The notes beneath the pieces are model-generated. The model was not told the origin of the DNA. It worked only from the letters and a program-made list of their open reading frames with translations, and ran no database searches. A stretch of DNA of 64,000 nucleotides, taken from contig NZ_KV908322.1 in NCBI RefSeq assembly GCF_001999765.1, forward strand, positions 362,879-426,878, read 5' to 3'. The DNA is from Sinomonas mesophila. Its GTDB lineage: Bacteria; Actinomycetota; Actinomycetes; Actinomycetales; Micrococcaceae. The position numbers and the translations under genes were made by a program. This document shows positions 42,964 through 51,401 of the stretch, in pieces. Position 1 is the first letter of the stretch, and each line of letters starts with the position of its first letter.

Positions 42964-43436
42964 CAGCCCGAGCAGAAGGCGGCCGAAGCCGCCGAGGCCC
43001 TCGGTGCGGAGGGGGCCGCCGTGACGGCCCGTGTCGTGCGCGCCCGTTCCGGGTGCGCATGGCCATCGCTGCCGAGGCCGCCCGCGCCTGGAACGAGGCC
43101 GAGGCGAAGGCGGCCGTGGTGCCCGGCCGACCGCCGTCGAGGCCCGGTTCGCCGCCCTGTGGCGCGAGGCCGTGGTGGTTGCCCGGGCCGAGCACTCGGA
43201 GGCCAAGGCCGGCTGGCAGGCCATGCTGGACCAGCTTGAGGCCGAGCGGCAGACTCTGGGCGAGGAGGTCGAACAGCTCGAGGGGAGAGGAACGAGGCCC
43301 GAAGGGGCGCGACGAGGCCAGCAAGGAAACGGATCGCCTGCGCGAGCAGGCCGCAGCGGCCGCGGTCACCGCAGCGGAGGCCCTGGCCGAGCAGCGGGAC
43401 GGACTGCGCGACAAGATCCGCAAGCAGAAGCACTGA
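42964..43436 (+). pseudogene. Decayed KfrA-like coiled-coil DNA-binding gene
   Basis: Homology moves through three frames: KAAEAAEALGAEGAAVTARV (from 42964), then VRMAIAAEAARAWNEAEAK (from about 43053), then RPTAVEARFAALWREA and QAMLDQLEAERQTLGEEVEQ (about 43127-43290), then EASKETDRLREQ and EQRDGLRDKIRKQKH ending at 43436. Joined, these give a DNA-binding N-terminus and an Ala/Glu-rich coiled coil as in KfrA-type plasmid proteins. The 5' end is missing, abutting comEC. Several single-base breaks make it non-functional. It marks past plasmid or integrative-element DNA. Confidence 0.65.
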
Positions 43437-43686
43437 CTGGACGCCCGGTTCGGGAGATGATCCGCCAGCGAGCACGCTCGGGCGGGCTAGCTGTGCTGAC
43501 ACGGAGTTTGTGGCCAGTCTCAGGTCAGAGTCCGCCCGGAATCATCCCGTTGTGGGTCAGAGGCTGCTCTTGCGGATCAATACATGGCGAGTCTTGACCC
43601 GATTTGGCCATTTTGCGGCGGTAAGCGGGCCGGGTCTGTGATGAAATCCAACATGATGGCCCGCTTCTGACTCAAGGAGGTTCGCA

Positions 43687-44292
43687 GTGACGGACACCAC
43701 CTGCCACATGTCGATCTCGCTGGACGGCTTCGTCGCCGGGCCGAACGAGAGCCGCGAGGACCCCTTGGGCAAGCGGGGGCTGGAGCTGCACGGCTGGCAC
43801 ATCGGCGACCCGCGAGCCAACGATGCCGACAAGGTCGCGAACGACTGGCTCATGCGCCCGCGGGGCGCGTATGTGATGGGTCGGAACATGTTCGGCCCGA
43901 TCCGAGGGGACTGGGATGAGGAATGGACCGGGTGGTGGGGAGCCGAACCGCCGTACCACGCGCCGGTGTTCGTGCTGACCCATCACGGACATGACCCGAT
44001 CCAGATGGACGGCGGGACGACCTTCCACTTCGTCACCGGGGGCTTCGACGCGGCCTACTCCGCAGCGTGCCAGGCTGCCGGGGACAAAGGCGTGGACATC
44101 GCCGGTGGGGCTTCGACCGTCCGACAGGCACTGATCGCCGGCGTGATCGACGAACTCACCCTCGACATCGCACCGGTCCTGCTCGGTTCGGGCGAGCGCA
44201 TCTTCGACGGCGTTGAATCCTTCGGCTTCGAACCCGCCGAGGTGCTTCACTCACCGCTGGCTACCCACATCCGCTATCGCCGCGTCGGCTAG
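43687..44292 (+). CDS. Dihydrofolate reductase family / RibD C-terminal domain protein
   Basis: A 201-aa protein with the DHFR-like fold of RibD C-terminal proteins: MSISLDGFVAGPNES near the N-terminus, YVMGRNMFG, VDIAGGASTVRQAL and LDIAPVLLGSGERIF. These proteins are usually NADPH-dependent reductases of unknown substrate; a true folate reductase role is not indicated. GTG 43687 preceded by AAGGAGG. It lies within the inserted region but looks intact. Confidence 0.88.
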   Translation: MTDTTCHMSISLDGFVAGPNESREDPLGKRGLELHGWHIGDPRANDADKVANDWLMRPRGAYVMGRNMFGPIRGDWDEEWTGWWGAEPPYHAPVFVLTHHGHDPIQMDGGTTFHFVTGGFDAAYSAACQAAGDKGVDIAGGASTVRQALIAGVIDELTLDIAPVLLGSGERIFDGVESFGFEPAEVLHSPLATHIRYRRVG

Positions 44293-44405
44293 GCGTTGAC
44301 GGGAGCCAGGCGACCGACCGGATACCGGCCTCATGGTCTAGGAACCTCAAAGTCGCGATCACCGGCGAAATGACTGAAGTCCGCCGACCTGGAGCGGTTC
44401 CGCCT

Positions 44406-44570
44406 GTGAGTGGGGTGTCGGACGACCCAGCTCTGGTTGGTGCCATGGAGCTCGCGCCCAACTTCCCAGACGGCTATGCCGAGGCCTTGGCCTCCCTCAA
44501 GGAGCAGGTCCGTGGCGCCCAGCTCCGGGCCCGCCGGGCCGCGAACACGGCGATGATCGAGCTGTACTGA
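44406..44570 (+). pseudogene. 5' fragment of a DUF1016 (YhcG-type) gene
   Basis: From GTG 44406 (GGAGCGG upstream) the reading runs to a TGA at 44568-44570. The part NFPDGYAEALASLKEQVRGA and ARRAANTAMIELY matches the DUF1016 N-terminal domain, which normally continues ELYW.IG and leads to a PDDEXK nuclease domain. Here the reading ends exactly where Trp is expected (TAC TGA), and Rhs sequence begins at the next bases. The gene is therefore cut to its first 54 residues. Confidence 0.65.
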
Positions 44571-44655
44571 GCAGTGGGACGGGCTCGGCAACCGCTCGGT
44601 CTTCGCCTGGGACCCCGCCACCTCGACCGCGACCACGACCGACCCCAGGGGCGGG

Positions 44656-47600
44656 GTGTGGAAGGACGTCTACACAGGCAACGTCCTGCTCCGCCGGGTC
44701 GACCCCACCGGGGCCTCGACGGGCTACGAGTACGACACCCAGCTGCGCCTGTCCGCCACCATCTCCGCCGACGGGACCCGCACCGCCCTGGCGTACAGCC
44801 CGGCCGGGGACCTGAAGACCTTCCCGGGCGGCACCGGGACCGTGCGCAGCGAGCACAACGCCGCGCACCTGCCCACGACCACGGTCAACGCCCGCGGCTA
44901 CACCAGCACCCGCGGCTACGACGCGGCGGACAACCTCACCCAGCTCACCCGCCCCAACCCCGCCGGCGGCACGGTCGACTACTCCTACGTCTACGATGCG
45001 GCCGGGAACGTCACCTCGGCCACCGACCCGCTCGGCAACGTCTCGACCTTCCAGTACAGCGCCGAGGGCGACCTGACCCGGGCCACCTCCCCGCTCGGCT
45101 CGGTGCAGTCCATGGCCCACGACGCCGCGGGCCGGGTCACCGCCGTGACCAGCCCACGCGGGAACGCCGCCGGGGCGGACCCGGCACAGTTCATCTGGCG
45201 GTACGAGTACGACGCCCTCGGCCGGCCCACCAAGGCCACCGACCCGGCCGGGCAGTACGAGACCGTCGGATACGACGCCGACGGCAGGGTCACCAAGGCC
45301 ACCGACACCAAGGGCCGCGCCACCACCTACACCTACGACGACGCCGGACACCTCACGACAGTCCAGGTACCCGACCCGAACGTCCCGCCCACCACCACGG
45401 CCTACGACGCCAACGGCAACACCACCACGGTCACCGACTCCATGGGCCGGACGGTGTCGTTCCAGTACGACGCCGCCAACCGGGTCACCTCGGTGACGAA
45501 CCCACTGGGCACCTACACCTTCTCCTACACGGCCAGGAACCAGATCGCCACCGTCACCGACCCCCAGGACGCGGTTACTGCCTACAAGTACGACGCCGCC
45601 GGCCGGGTGGTCTCCTCGGACCAGCCCGGAACCGACGGCGACGCGACCTACACTTACGACGCCAACGGGAACCGTACCTCCATGACGGACCCGAATGGGA
45701 CCACCACGTATGCCTATGACTCCCTCGATCGGCTCACCACCGTCACCAGGGCTGGGAGGACTTTCGCGCTTGGCTACGACGCGGCCTCGAACCTGACCAG
45801 CCTCACCAGCCCCGACGGAGCCGTCACGAGCTACGTCTACGACGCCGACGGCCGCGCCACGCAGGTCAAGAACGGCGCCGCCGTCGTGGCCGAATACACC
45901 TATGACCCCGACGGCAACACCCTCACCGTCACGCGCGCTGACGGCTCCACGGCCACCAAGACGTATGACAGCCTCGGCCGGCTCACCCGCATCACCGACG
46001 CCACCGCCGCGGCGACCCTGCTCGACGAGGCCTACACCTACGACCCCGCCGGCAACCCCACCTCCATCGCCCGGCCCGACGGCACTGCCGACACCTTCGC
46101 CTACGACACCCTCGACCGGCTCACCAAGGCCTGCTACATCCTCACCGAGACCCGCAACGCCCAGACCACCACGCACGCCTTCACCTACACCAGGGGCGGA
46201 CGCACCGCCACGGCCACCACACCGGCAGGGACCACGACCTACACGTACGACGGCGACGGCCGCCGCCTCAGCGCCACCCTCGGCACCGCCAAGACCACCT
46301 TCGAATGGGACCCCTTCTACCGGCTCGCCAACGAACTCGACACCAACGGCGCCCTCGTCCGGCACTACACCCACGGCGACCAGCCCCTCACCGCCCACGA
46401 CGCCGCCGGCACCCCGGCCTACCTCCACACCGACCGGCTCGGCTCCATCCGAGCCCTCACCGACGCAACCGGCGCCGTCACCTCGGCCGGGGCCTTCGAA
46501 CCCTACGGACGGCCCCGGGCCACCGGCCCGAACAACCCCAACGCACCACCCCTGGGCTGGCTCGGCCAATACCAGGACCCCACCGGACTCACCCACCTCC
46601 GCGCACGCCAGTACGACCCGACCGCGGGCATGTTCCTCAGCACCGACCCCGCCGCGTCCACCAGCATCTCCAGCGCCTACACCTACGGTACGGCCAACCC
46701 GCTCCGCTACCTCGACATCACCGGCCTCTTCTCCTGGGACGAATTCCTCGTCGGCGTCCAGGACGTCAGCGGCATCGTCTCCGACGTCGCCGGCGTGCTC
46801 GCCATCGCGGCCGCCGTCACCGGCATCGGCGCCCCCGTCGCAGCCGCACTCGGCACGATTTCGGTCGTCGCAGGCGCAGTCCACGCCGGCACCAAAGCCA
46901 TCCAGGCCTACAACACCTGCAACAGCGGCAAAGGCGCCTGCGGCGACGCCGTCGCCGAAGCACTCATGTCAGCAGCCGCCGCCGTACCCGGCGGCCGACT
47001 CGTCAAGGGCGCCGCCAGCGGTTTGAAGAGCCTGTCAGGGGCCTCAAAAGCCGCCAGCACCCCGGCAAAGGCCTGCTCATTCTCCGGGGCGACGGTGGTG
47101 CTCATGGCCGACGGCGCACGCAAATCGATCGAGAACATCAAGATCGGTGACAAAGTCATCGCGACCGACCCTGAAACCGGGGAGCAGGAAGCCAAGACCG
47201 TGGAGCGCGTCTTCGTCCACGACGATACTGTCATCGACCTTGGGGTCGAGGGCGAGCCCATCACCACCACCGAGGACCATCCCTTCTGGTCTGTCACCGA
47301 CCAGCGGTTCGAACGCGCTGACCAACTCGAGCCGGGCGAGGAGGTTCTCGGTGCAGATGGGCGGACTATCAGGGTCTCGGGTCTCGAAGTCGGGACCCGG
47401 CGCCAGGCGTTGGCCTACAACCTATCCGTGGAAGGCATCCACACCTACCAGGTCGGTCAATCCGAGATCCTCGTCCACAACACCTGTTGGGCGAGGCCGG
47501 AAACGCTTGAAGATCACTTCCGGCGTCATGGGGGAGATTTTGACGCTGTATCAGCGAATGATTATGCGGGCATGGCCTCTGATTTCTTTGGCAGGGCGGG

Positions 47601-47763
47601 TGCCGAAGGCTTGCCGACCAAGGTCGACGTCGATGGTACCATCCGAATATATGATCCAGATTCAAATACATTTGGATCCTTCACCTCGGAAGGAAAGGCC
47701 AAGACTCTTTTGAAGCCGACCAGTCCCAGCTATTGGGAACGTCAACCAGGAGTGTTCCAGTGA
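44656..47763 (+). CDS. Rhs/YD-repeat protein, 5'-truncated, with Hint and C-terminal toxin domains
   Basis: Open from 44557 with Rhs homology from about 44572 (QWDGLGNRSVFAWDP); the first usable start codon is GTG 44656, with no good ribosome-binding site, so the N-terminus and secretion signals are lost. Many YD repeats (GYEYDTQLRLSATIS-type) fill residues 1-600. The Rhs core motif GWLGQYQDPTGLTHLRARQY is near 634 and YLDITGL near 690. A pretoxin Hint domain runs from CSFSGATVVLMADG (807) to LVHNT (943). The last roughly 92 residues, with DHFRRHGGDFDAV and VDGTIRIYDPDSNTFGSF, resemble WapA/CdiA-type nuclease tips. Length from GTG is 1035 aa. Confidence 0.75.
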   Translation: MWKDVYTGNVLLRRVDPTGASTGYEYDTQLRLSATISADGTRTALAYSPAGDLKTFPGGTGTVRSEHNAAHLPTTTVNARGYTSTRGYDAADNLTQLTRPNPAGGTVDYSYVYDAAGNVTSATDPLGNVSTFQYSAEGDLTRATSPLGSVQSMAHDAAGRVTAVTSPRGNAAGADPAQFIWRYEYDALGRPTKATDPAGQYETVGYDADGRVTKATDTKGRATTYTYDDAGHLTTVQVPDPNVPPTTTAYDANGNTTTVTDSMGRTVSFQYDAANRVTSVTNPLGTYTFSYTARNQIATVTDPQDAVTAYKYDAAGRVVSSDQPGTDGDATYTYDANGNRTSMTDPNGTTTYAYDSLDRLTTVTRAGRTFALGYDAASNLTSLTSPDGAVTSYVYDADGRATQVKNGAAVVAEYTYDPDGNTLTVTRADGSTATKTYDSLGRLTRITDATAAATLLDEAYTYDPAGNPTSIARPDGTADTFAYDTLDRLTKACYILTETRNAQTTTHAFTYTRGGRTATATTPAGTTTYTYDGDGRRLSATLGTAKTTFEWDPFYRLANELDTNGALVRHYTHGDQPLTAHDAAGTPAYLHTDRLGSIRALTDATGAVTSAGAFEPYGRPRATGPNNPNAPPLGWLGQYQDPTGLTHLRARQYDPTAGMFLSTDPAASTSISSAYTYGTANPLRYLDITGLFSWDEFLVGVQDVSGIVSDVAGVLAIAAAVTGIGAPVAAALGTISVVAGAVHAGTKAIQAYNTCNSGKGACGDAVAEALMSAAAAVPGGRLVKGAASGLKSLSGASKAASTPAKACSFSGATVVLMADGARKSIENIKIGDKVIATDPETGEQEAKTVERVFVHDDTVIDLGVEGEPITTTEDHPFWSVTDQRFERADQLEPGEEVLGADGRTIRVSGLEVGTRRQALAYNLSVEGIHTYQVGQSEILVHNTCWARPETLEDHFRRHGGDFDAVSANDYAGMASDFFGRAGAEGLPTKVDVDGTIRIYDPDSNTFGSFTSEGKAKTLLKPTSPSYWERQPGVFQ

Positions 47764-48023
47764 GCGAGCATTACATATGTCCCGTGTGTGGGTATCCCGA
47801 ACTCAATGAGCCACCTCGGAGTGAAAGTGGCGGAGGATCATATGAGATCTGCTGGAGTTGTGGATTCGAATTCGGCGTGTCCGATGATGATCTGGGATTC
47901 ACATATGAAGACTGGCGTAGGCTGTGGATCCAGCGAGGAATGCCGTGGGATAGCGAAGCAATCCGCCCTCGCCCATCGGGATGGGACCGGGTCCGCCAGC
48001 TAGATAATCTGCCCCCGAAGTGA
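47760..48023 (+). CDS. CPCC-type cysteine-rich protein, candidate immunity protein
   Basis: An 87-aa protein with CPVCGYPEL and ICWSCGFEFGVSDDD, a pair of zinc-type CxxC motifs, then WRRLWIQRGMPWDSE and WDRVRQL. This is the CPCC pattern seen in immunity proteins of polymorphic toxin loci. The GTG 47760 overlaps the Rhs stop (GTGA), as expected for a toxin-immunity pair, although expression depends on whether the truncated Rhs gene is transcribed. Confidence 0.75.
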   Translation: MSEHYICPVCGYPELNEPPRSESGGGSYEICWSCGFEFGVSDDDLGFTYEDWRRLWIQRGMPWDSEAIRPRPSGWDRVRQLDNLPPK

Positions 48024-48114
48024 GGGGGACCATGGAAGATCGCGAGCAGGCCGGCGAACTCGTAGTGACCAGAGCGTGGACGGCCCAATCGGCGCGGATC
48101 ATCGAGGTAGGACG

Positions 48115-48273
48115 TGCCCATCGGCTTCGTGTTGAACTATGCGCTCGGATTCGATGAACCGACGCTCGAGTGCGGGTCTGTCCTTGGATGGATGGAGGCG
48201 AGGTTCGATGAGGGCCCGGACGATGTTCGTGGCCTTCTGGATTCTCACAAACATTCCTCAGAAGGCCCCTGAT
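48115..48273 (+). CDS. Small ORF after the immunity candidate
   Basis: GTG 48115 gives a 52-residue product (IGFVLNYALGFDEPTLECGS, then VLGWMEARFDEGPDDV). Its composition is not that of a random frame, and it may be a second immunity-like gene or the tail of one, since an unrelated frame from ATG 48032 runs into it. Nothing recognised with confidence. Confidence 0.25.
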
Positions 48274-48738
48274 CGCCAACGGTGTGAGAACGGGCTCTGA
48301 GACGGAATCCGGGGCTCATGCTCAGCGACGCGCACTCCGGCGAGAGCTTCCCAGAATGGGCCGTTTGTGAGAGGTTGTTCAGGGCCTTCACCGGGCTTCC
48401 TTTGGGGGCGGGTCTTACAGAGAATTCGGCAGGCCCGAGATCGCGGGCTTCTCGAGGAGGTCTCCGAACCGGTGGCGAGGTGTCCGGTGGACGGCCGGCT
48501 TGCGGGCGGGCGAACTAGCGAATCTCGGTTGATGAGATGGGTGGCAATTTCGGTCTGCAACTCGATAATGGTGGCCCGGTGCATGGTGGAGCGACTAAAG
48601 CGGCCTTGGATGCCAATCGCCGGCTCCCGGACCAAGGAAACAGGTAGTGCCAGCCCGGAAGACAGGTGACGACTACTGGTGACCGCGGGTTTGTCTGGTC
48701 CATAAACTCCGGATTAGCCACTATTTGGGCCCACCGTT
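48274..48738. other. Region of displaced fragments between Rhs cluster and IS element
   Basis: No complete gene. The frame at about 48517-48654 reads EMGGNFGLQLDNGGPVHGG and then ATKAALDANRRLPDQ before a stop, which has the look of a toxin or phage-protein C-terminal tail left by recombination. The rest shows nothing recognisable. Confidence 0.3.
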
Positions 48739-48767
48739 GTGAATAGTGTCTGCCGGCCCCCGTTGGT

Positions 48768-48780
48768 GGCTCTTCGCGGT
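48768..48780. repeat. ISL3-type terminal inverted repeat (left end)
   Basis: GGCTCTTCGCGGT matches the terminal sequence typical of ISL3-family elements and lies just upstream of the transposase. The complementary right repeat was not found after the gene. Confidence 0.55.
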
Positions 48781-50160
48781 TCGTCGGGAAGTGAGCTCGT
48801 GGCCCTGTTGGATGAGTGGTGTCTAAGCATTCGTCCGGAACAGGAACCACGAGCCTTGATCGAGCCTACGACGGGGCAGCCCTGCCCTGCCACCGTGATC
48901 TTCAACCTGCCCGAATACCGCGTCCTCTCCGCCGTGGTCTCCGCTCTCGGCGTCCGCCGGATCACGCTTGAGTCCACTGCGGTGCCCGGCTGCCCGGCAT
49001 GCGGGGTCGTCTCCGAACGCGTGAAGGACCGCGGGCTCCAGCGCCTGCGCGATATCCCCGTCGCGGGCGCAGCCGAGGTCCTCTGGCGCAAGCGGCGCTG
49101 GTTCTGCAACGAGCCGGCCTGTCCGCGCGGGTCGTTCACCGAGGCCACTGACGAGGTGCCCCGCCGGGCTCGCTCCACTCGGCGCCTGCTGCATGCCCTG
49201 GCCGCCGCGGTCGTGGTCGCAGGCCGCGCGGCCGCCGAGGCTGCCCGTGCCCACGGGGTCTCGTGGTGGCTGGCCCAGTCCGCCCTGGACGCGGCCGCGG
49301 CGACCCTGCCGGACGTGGACGACCTGGCGCCGAAGCGGCTGGGGATCGACGAGCACCGCTACCGGTCCGTGCGCTGGTTCCGCGAGGACGAGTCGTCCCC
49401 GTGGGTGCGCATCGAGCCGTGGATGACCACGATCGTGGACCTGGACACCGGCCAAGTCCTGGGCGTGGTCGAGGGCAGGGACAGCGAGGGCGTGGGCGAG
49501 TGGCTCTTCGCCCGGCCCCTTCCCTGGCGGCTCGGGGTCGAGACCGTGGCGATCGACCCGTCCGCGGCGTTCCGCAAGGCCCTGCGGATGTGGCTGCCCC
49601 GCACTGCCGTCTCGGTCGATGCCTTCCATCTGGTCTCCCTGGCCAACCAGGCCGTGACCGAGGCACGTCAGCGGCTCTCGCATGAGCTCAGGGGCCGGCG
49701 CGGCCGCACGATCGACCCGGGATGGGCGAACCGGCGCCTGCTCCTGCGCGCCGCCGAGACCCTCTCCGACCGCGCCCGCACCCGCCTCCGCGAAGTATTC
49801 GCCACCGACGACCCCACCGGGCAGCTGCAGGCAGCCTGGGAGGCCAAGGAGCAGCTGCGCACCCTCCTGCGCTCGGGCTCGCTCGAGGACGCCGGGGACC
49901 ACCTGCGCATCCTCGAACGCCTCGTCGAGACGGCGCCCACACCCGAGACGAAGCGCCTCCTGCGGACCGTGAAGAAATGGTGGAACGAGATCGAAGTCCT
50001 CATCACCACCGGCGCGACCACGGCCAAGGTCGAGGCGAACAACACCGCGATCAAGAACATCAAACGCACCGGCCGCGGCTTCCGCACGGCCGCCCGGGAG
50101 TACTACGACACCGCGGCCTTCGCCGCCCAGCCCGGCCTGACGGGCTTAGGGCGGGCAGCG
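48768..50160 (+). mobile_element. ISL3-family insertion sequence, right end damaged
   Basis: Contains the left inverted repeat and a nearly full-length ISL3 transposase. The family's right-end repeat is not visible, and the transposase C-terminus changes abruptly after GRGFR, so the right end has been lost or replaced. The right boundary given is approximate. Confidence 0.6.
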
Positions 50161-50307
50161 AGCCACGAGGGACGTCGCCCTCTCGCATCCCTGATCTGTG
50201 CGCTTCATACTTGCAGTACGCGGTCAGGGGGCGTAGTGCCAGGGAGGACGCCATGGGTTCCAGAGAGAACTCCGAGCCGCTGGACAGCCCAACGTTCGGC
50301 CATGTGA
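48799..50307 (+). CDS. ISL3 family transposase, altered C-terminus
   Basis: A DDE transposase. An N-terminal zinc-binding region (CPACGVVSERVKDRG, then CNEPACPRGSF) is followed by the catalytic Asp in LGIDEHRYRS (near residue 182), AIDPSAAFRKAL (near 251), and the C-terminal EANNTAIKNIKRTGRGF (near 413). In intact elements the protein ends soon after GRGFR; here the frame continues into about 70 unrelated residues to 50307, so the tail is foreign. GTG 48799 is a likely start, but the frame is open back to 48739. Confidence 0.75.
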   Translation: MALLDEWCLSIRPEQEPRALIEPTTGQPCPATVIFNLPEYRVLSAVVSALGVRRITLESTAVPGCPACGVVSERVKDRGLQRLRDIPVAGAAEVLWRKRRWFCNEPACPRGSFTEATDEVPRRARSTRRLLHALAAAVVVAGRAAAEAARAHGVSWWLAQSALDAAAATLPDVDDLAPKRLGIDEHRYRSVRWFREDESSPWVRIEPWMTTIVDLDTGQVLGVVEGRDSEGVGEWLFARPLPWRLGVETVAIDPSAAFRKALRMWLPRTAVSVDAFHLVSLANQAVTEARQRLSHELRGRRGRTIDPGWANRRLLLRAAETLSDRARTRLREVFATDDPTGQLQAAWEAKEQLRTLLRSGSLEDAGDHLRILERLVETAPTPETKRLLRTVKKWWNEIEVLITTGATTAKVEANNTAIKNIKRTGRGFRTAAREYYDTAAFAAQPGLTGLGRAASHEGRRPLASLICALHTCSTRSGGVVPGRTPWVPERTPSRWTAQRSAM

Positions 50308-50993
50308 GAACGGGAGGGGCGACGGGCAGGTCGAACCGCTGGGCCGCGGTGGCTGGTCTGGGGTTCGCCGCCGTGGTGGTGGCCAGCTTCTTCCTGCCCG
50401 CCCAGCCCAGTATCGACAGCCCTGCAGAGGGCATCGCGGCCCAGCTTGCGGCGGACCTCACCGCCCACCAGCTATCGCTGTTGCTGGGATTCCTCGCCGA
50501 CGTCGCCTTCCTGGTATTCCTGGCCGGCCTCTGGAGCAGGCTGCGCCGAGGGGAGGGCCAGGCTGGGATGTTCGCCGCGCTGGTCCTCATCGCTGGCGCT
50601 GCCGTGGTGACGCTCATGCTGGTGTCGGGGGGCCTGTCCCTCGCACTCGTTCAGCATGCCTCCGGTGGCCAGCCCGACCCGGCAGTGCTCTCGGCCCTCA
50701 TCGCCCTCAACGCCTGGGTGGGTAGTGCCATTCTGCCTGCCAGTGCCGCGATGTTCCTCGGGGCGGCGATGGCCATCCTGACCACTCGGGCGTTGCCGCG
50801 GTGGCTGGGCTGGCTGGCGGCCGCCACGGCCGTGTTGCTGCTCATCTCTCTCGCGGGAGTGTTCCAGAGCACTCCTGGGGAAGGCGTACTCGGCATCATC
50901 GGATTCAGCGGCTTCCTGCTCTTCCTGATCTGGGTCCTGGCCACGAGCATCGTGCTGCTGCTCCGGCCCGGCCGGCAGCCGGGCGGTGCATAA
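50253..50993 (+). CDS. DUF4386 family membrane protein
   Basis: A 246-aa integral membrane protein with about six hydrophobic helices (for example LGFAAVVVASFFL, FAALVLIAGAAVVTLML, WLGWLAAATAVLLLISLAGV). It resembles DUF4386 proteins, of unknown function. ATG 50253 has AGGGAGGACG upstream. Its start overlaps the foreign tail of the transposase frame, so the IS junction lies immediately upstream. Confidence 0.75.
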   Translation: MGSRENSEPLDSPTFGHVRTGGATGRSNRWAAVAGLGFAAVVVASFFLPAQPSIDSPAEGIAAQLAADLTAHQLSLLLGFLADVAFLVFLAGLWSRLRRGEGQAGMFAALVLIAGAAVVTLMLVSGGLSLALVQHASGGQPDPAVLSALIALNAWVGSAILPASAAMFLGAAMAILTTRALPRWLGWLAAATAVLLLISLAGVFQSTPGEGVLGIIGFSGFLLFLIWVLATSIVLLLRPGRQPGGA

Positions 50994-51401
50994 CACCAGC
51001 CCGTCATCGGTTGAGAATGGAATCATGGCACGCGCTAGCCGCCTCCAGGAAGCGGACTCCGGCACCGTCGAGGGCGTCTCGCCGGCGCCGACAAGGCCTT
51101 GAGGCACTCGCGCAGGAACAGCTACACCTTTGAATAGGAGACTCCACCAGGTATCCGTCCAGACGTGGGCGACCCGATGACCGTCCGGGCTGCCTAAGCG
51201 GCCCGTGTCAAGGAGCAGGGCTGGCGAAACGTGGGATGGAGCGTCGCAGCGCCCATCTTCCGGCTGATCACCGACACCGGACTGGCGGGCTGATGCGCTG
51301 GGCTGGGCCCACGACGGCGGCCTGCGCCTCCGCGACGGGAGGCGCAGGCCGTCTGTGCTCGGCTGCGATAGGCCGGCCTCGATGGGGCTGCCCGGCCCGG
51401 C
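50994..51401. other. Gap holding a strong hairpin and no recognised gene
   Basis: Only short frames. A reading near 51205-51294 (VKEQGWRNVGWSVAAPIFRL) looks like a protein tail but is not assigned. The hairpin listed separately lies at its downstream end, between converging genes. Confidence 0.35.
51319..51350. terminator. Hairpin between convergent DUF4386 and protease genes
   Basis: GGCCTGCGCCTCC (51319-51331) pairs with GGAGGCGCAGGCC (51338-51350) across a 6-base loop, a 13-base-pair perfect stem. It lies between converging genes and probably terminates transcription from both sides. Confidence 0.7.

Noticed and set aside
44497..46884. A 795-residue minus-strand frame across the Rhs gene
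   Set aside because: Repetitive Val/Gly/Arg pattern is the reverse of the YD repeats; no motif.
44656..47763. CRISPR array suggested by regular repeats
   Set aside because: The periodicity is the protein-coding YD repeat of about 60-70 bases with divergent sequence; no constant direct repeat with unique spacers exists. No CRISPR array was seen anywhere in the window.
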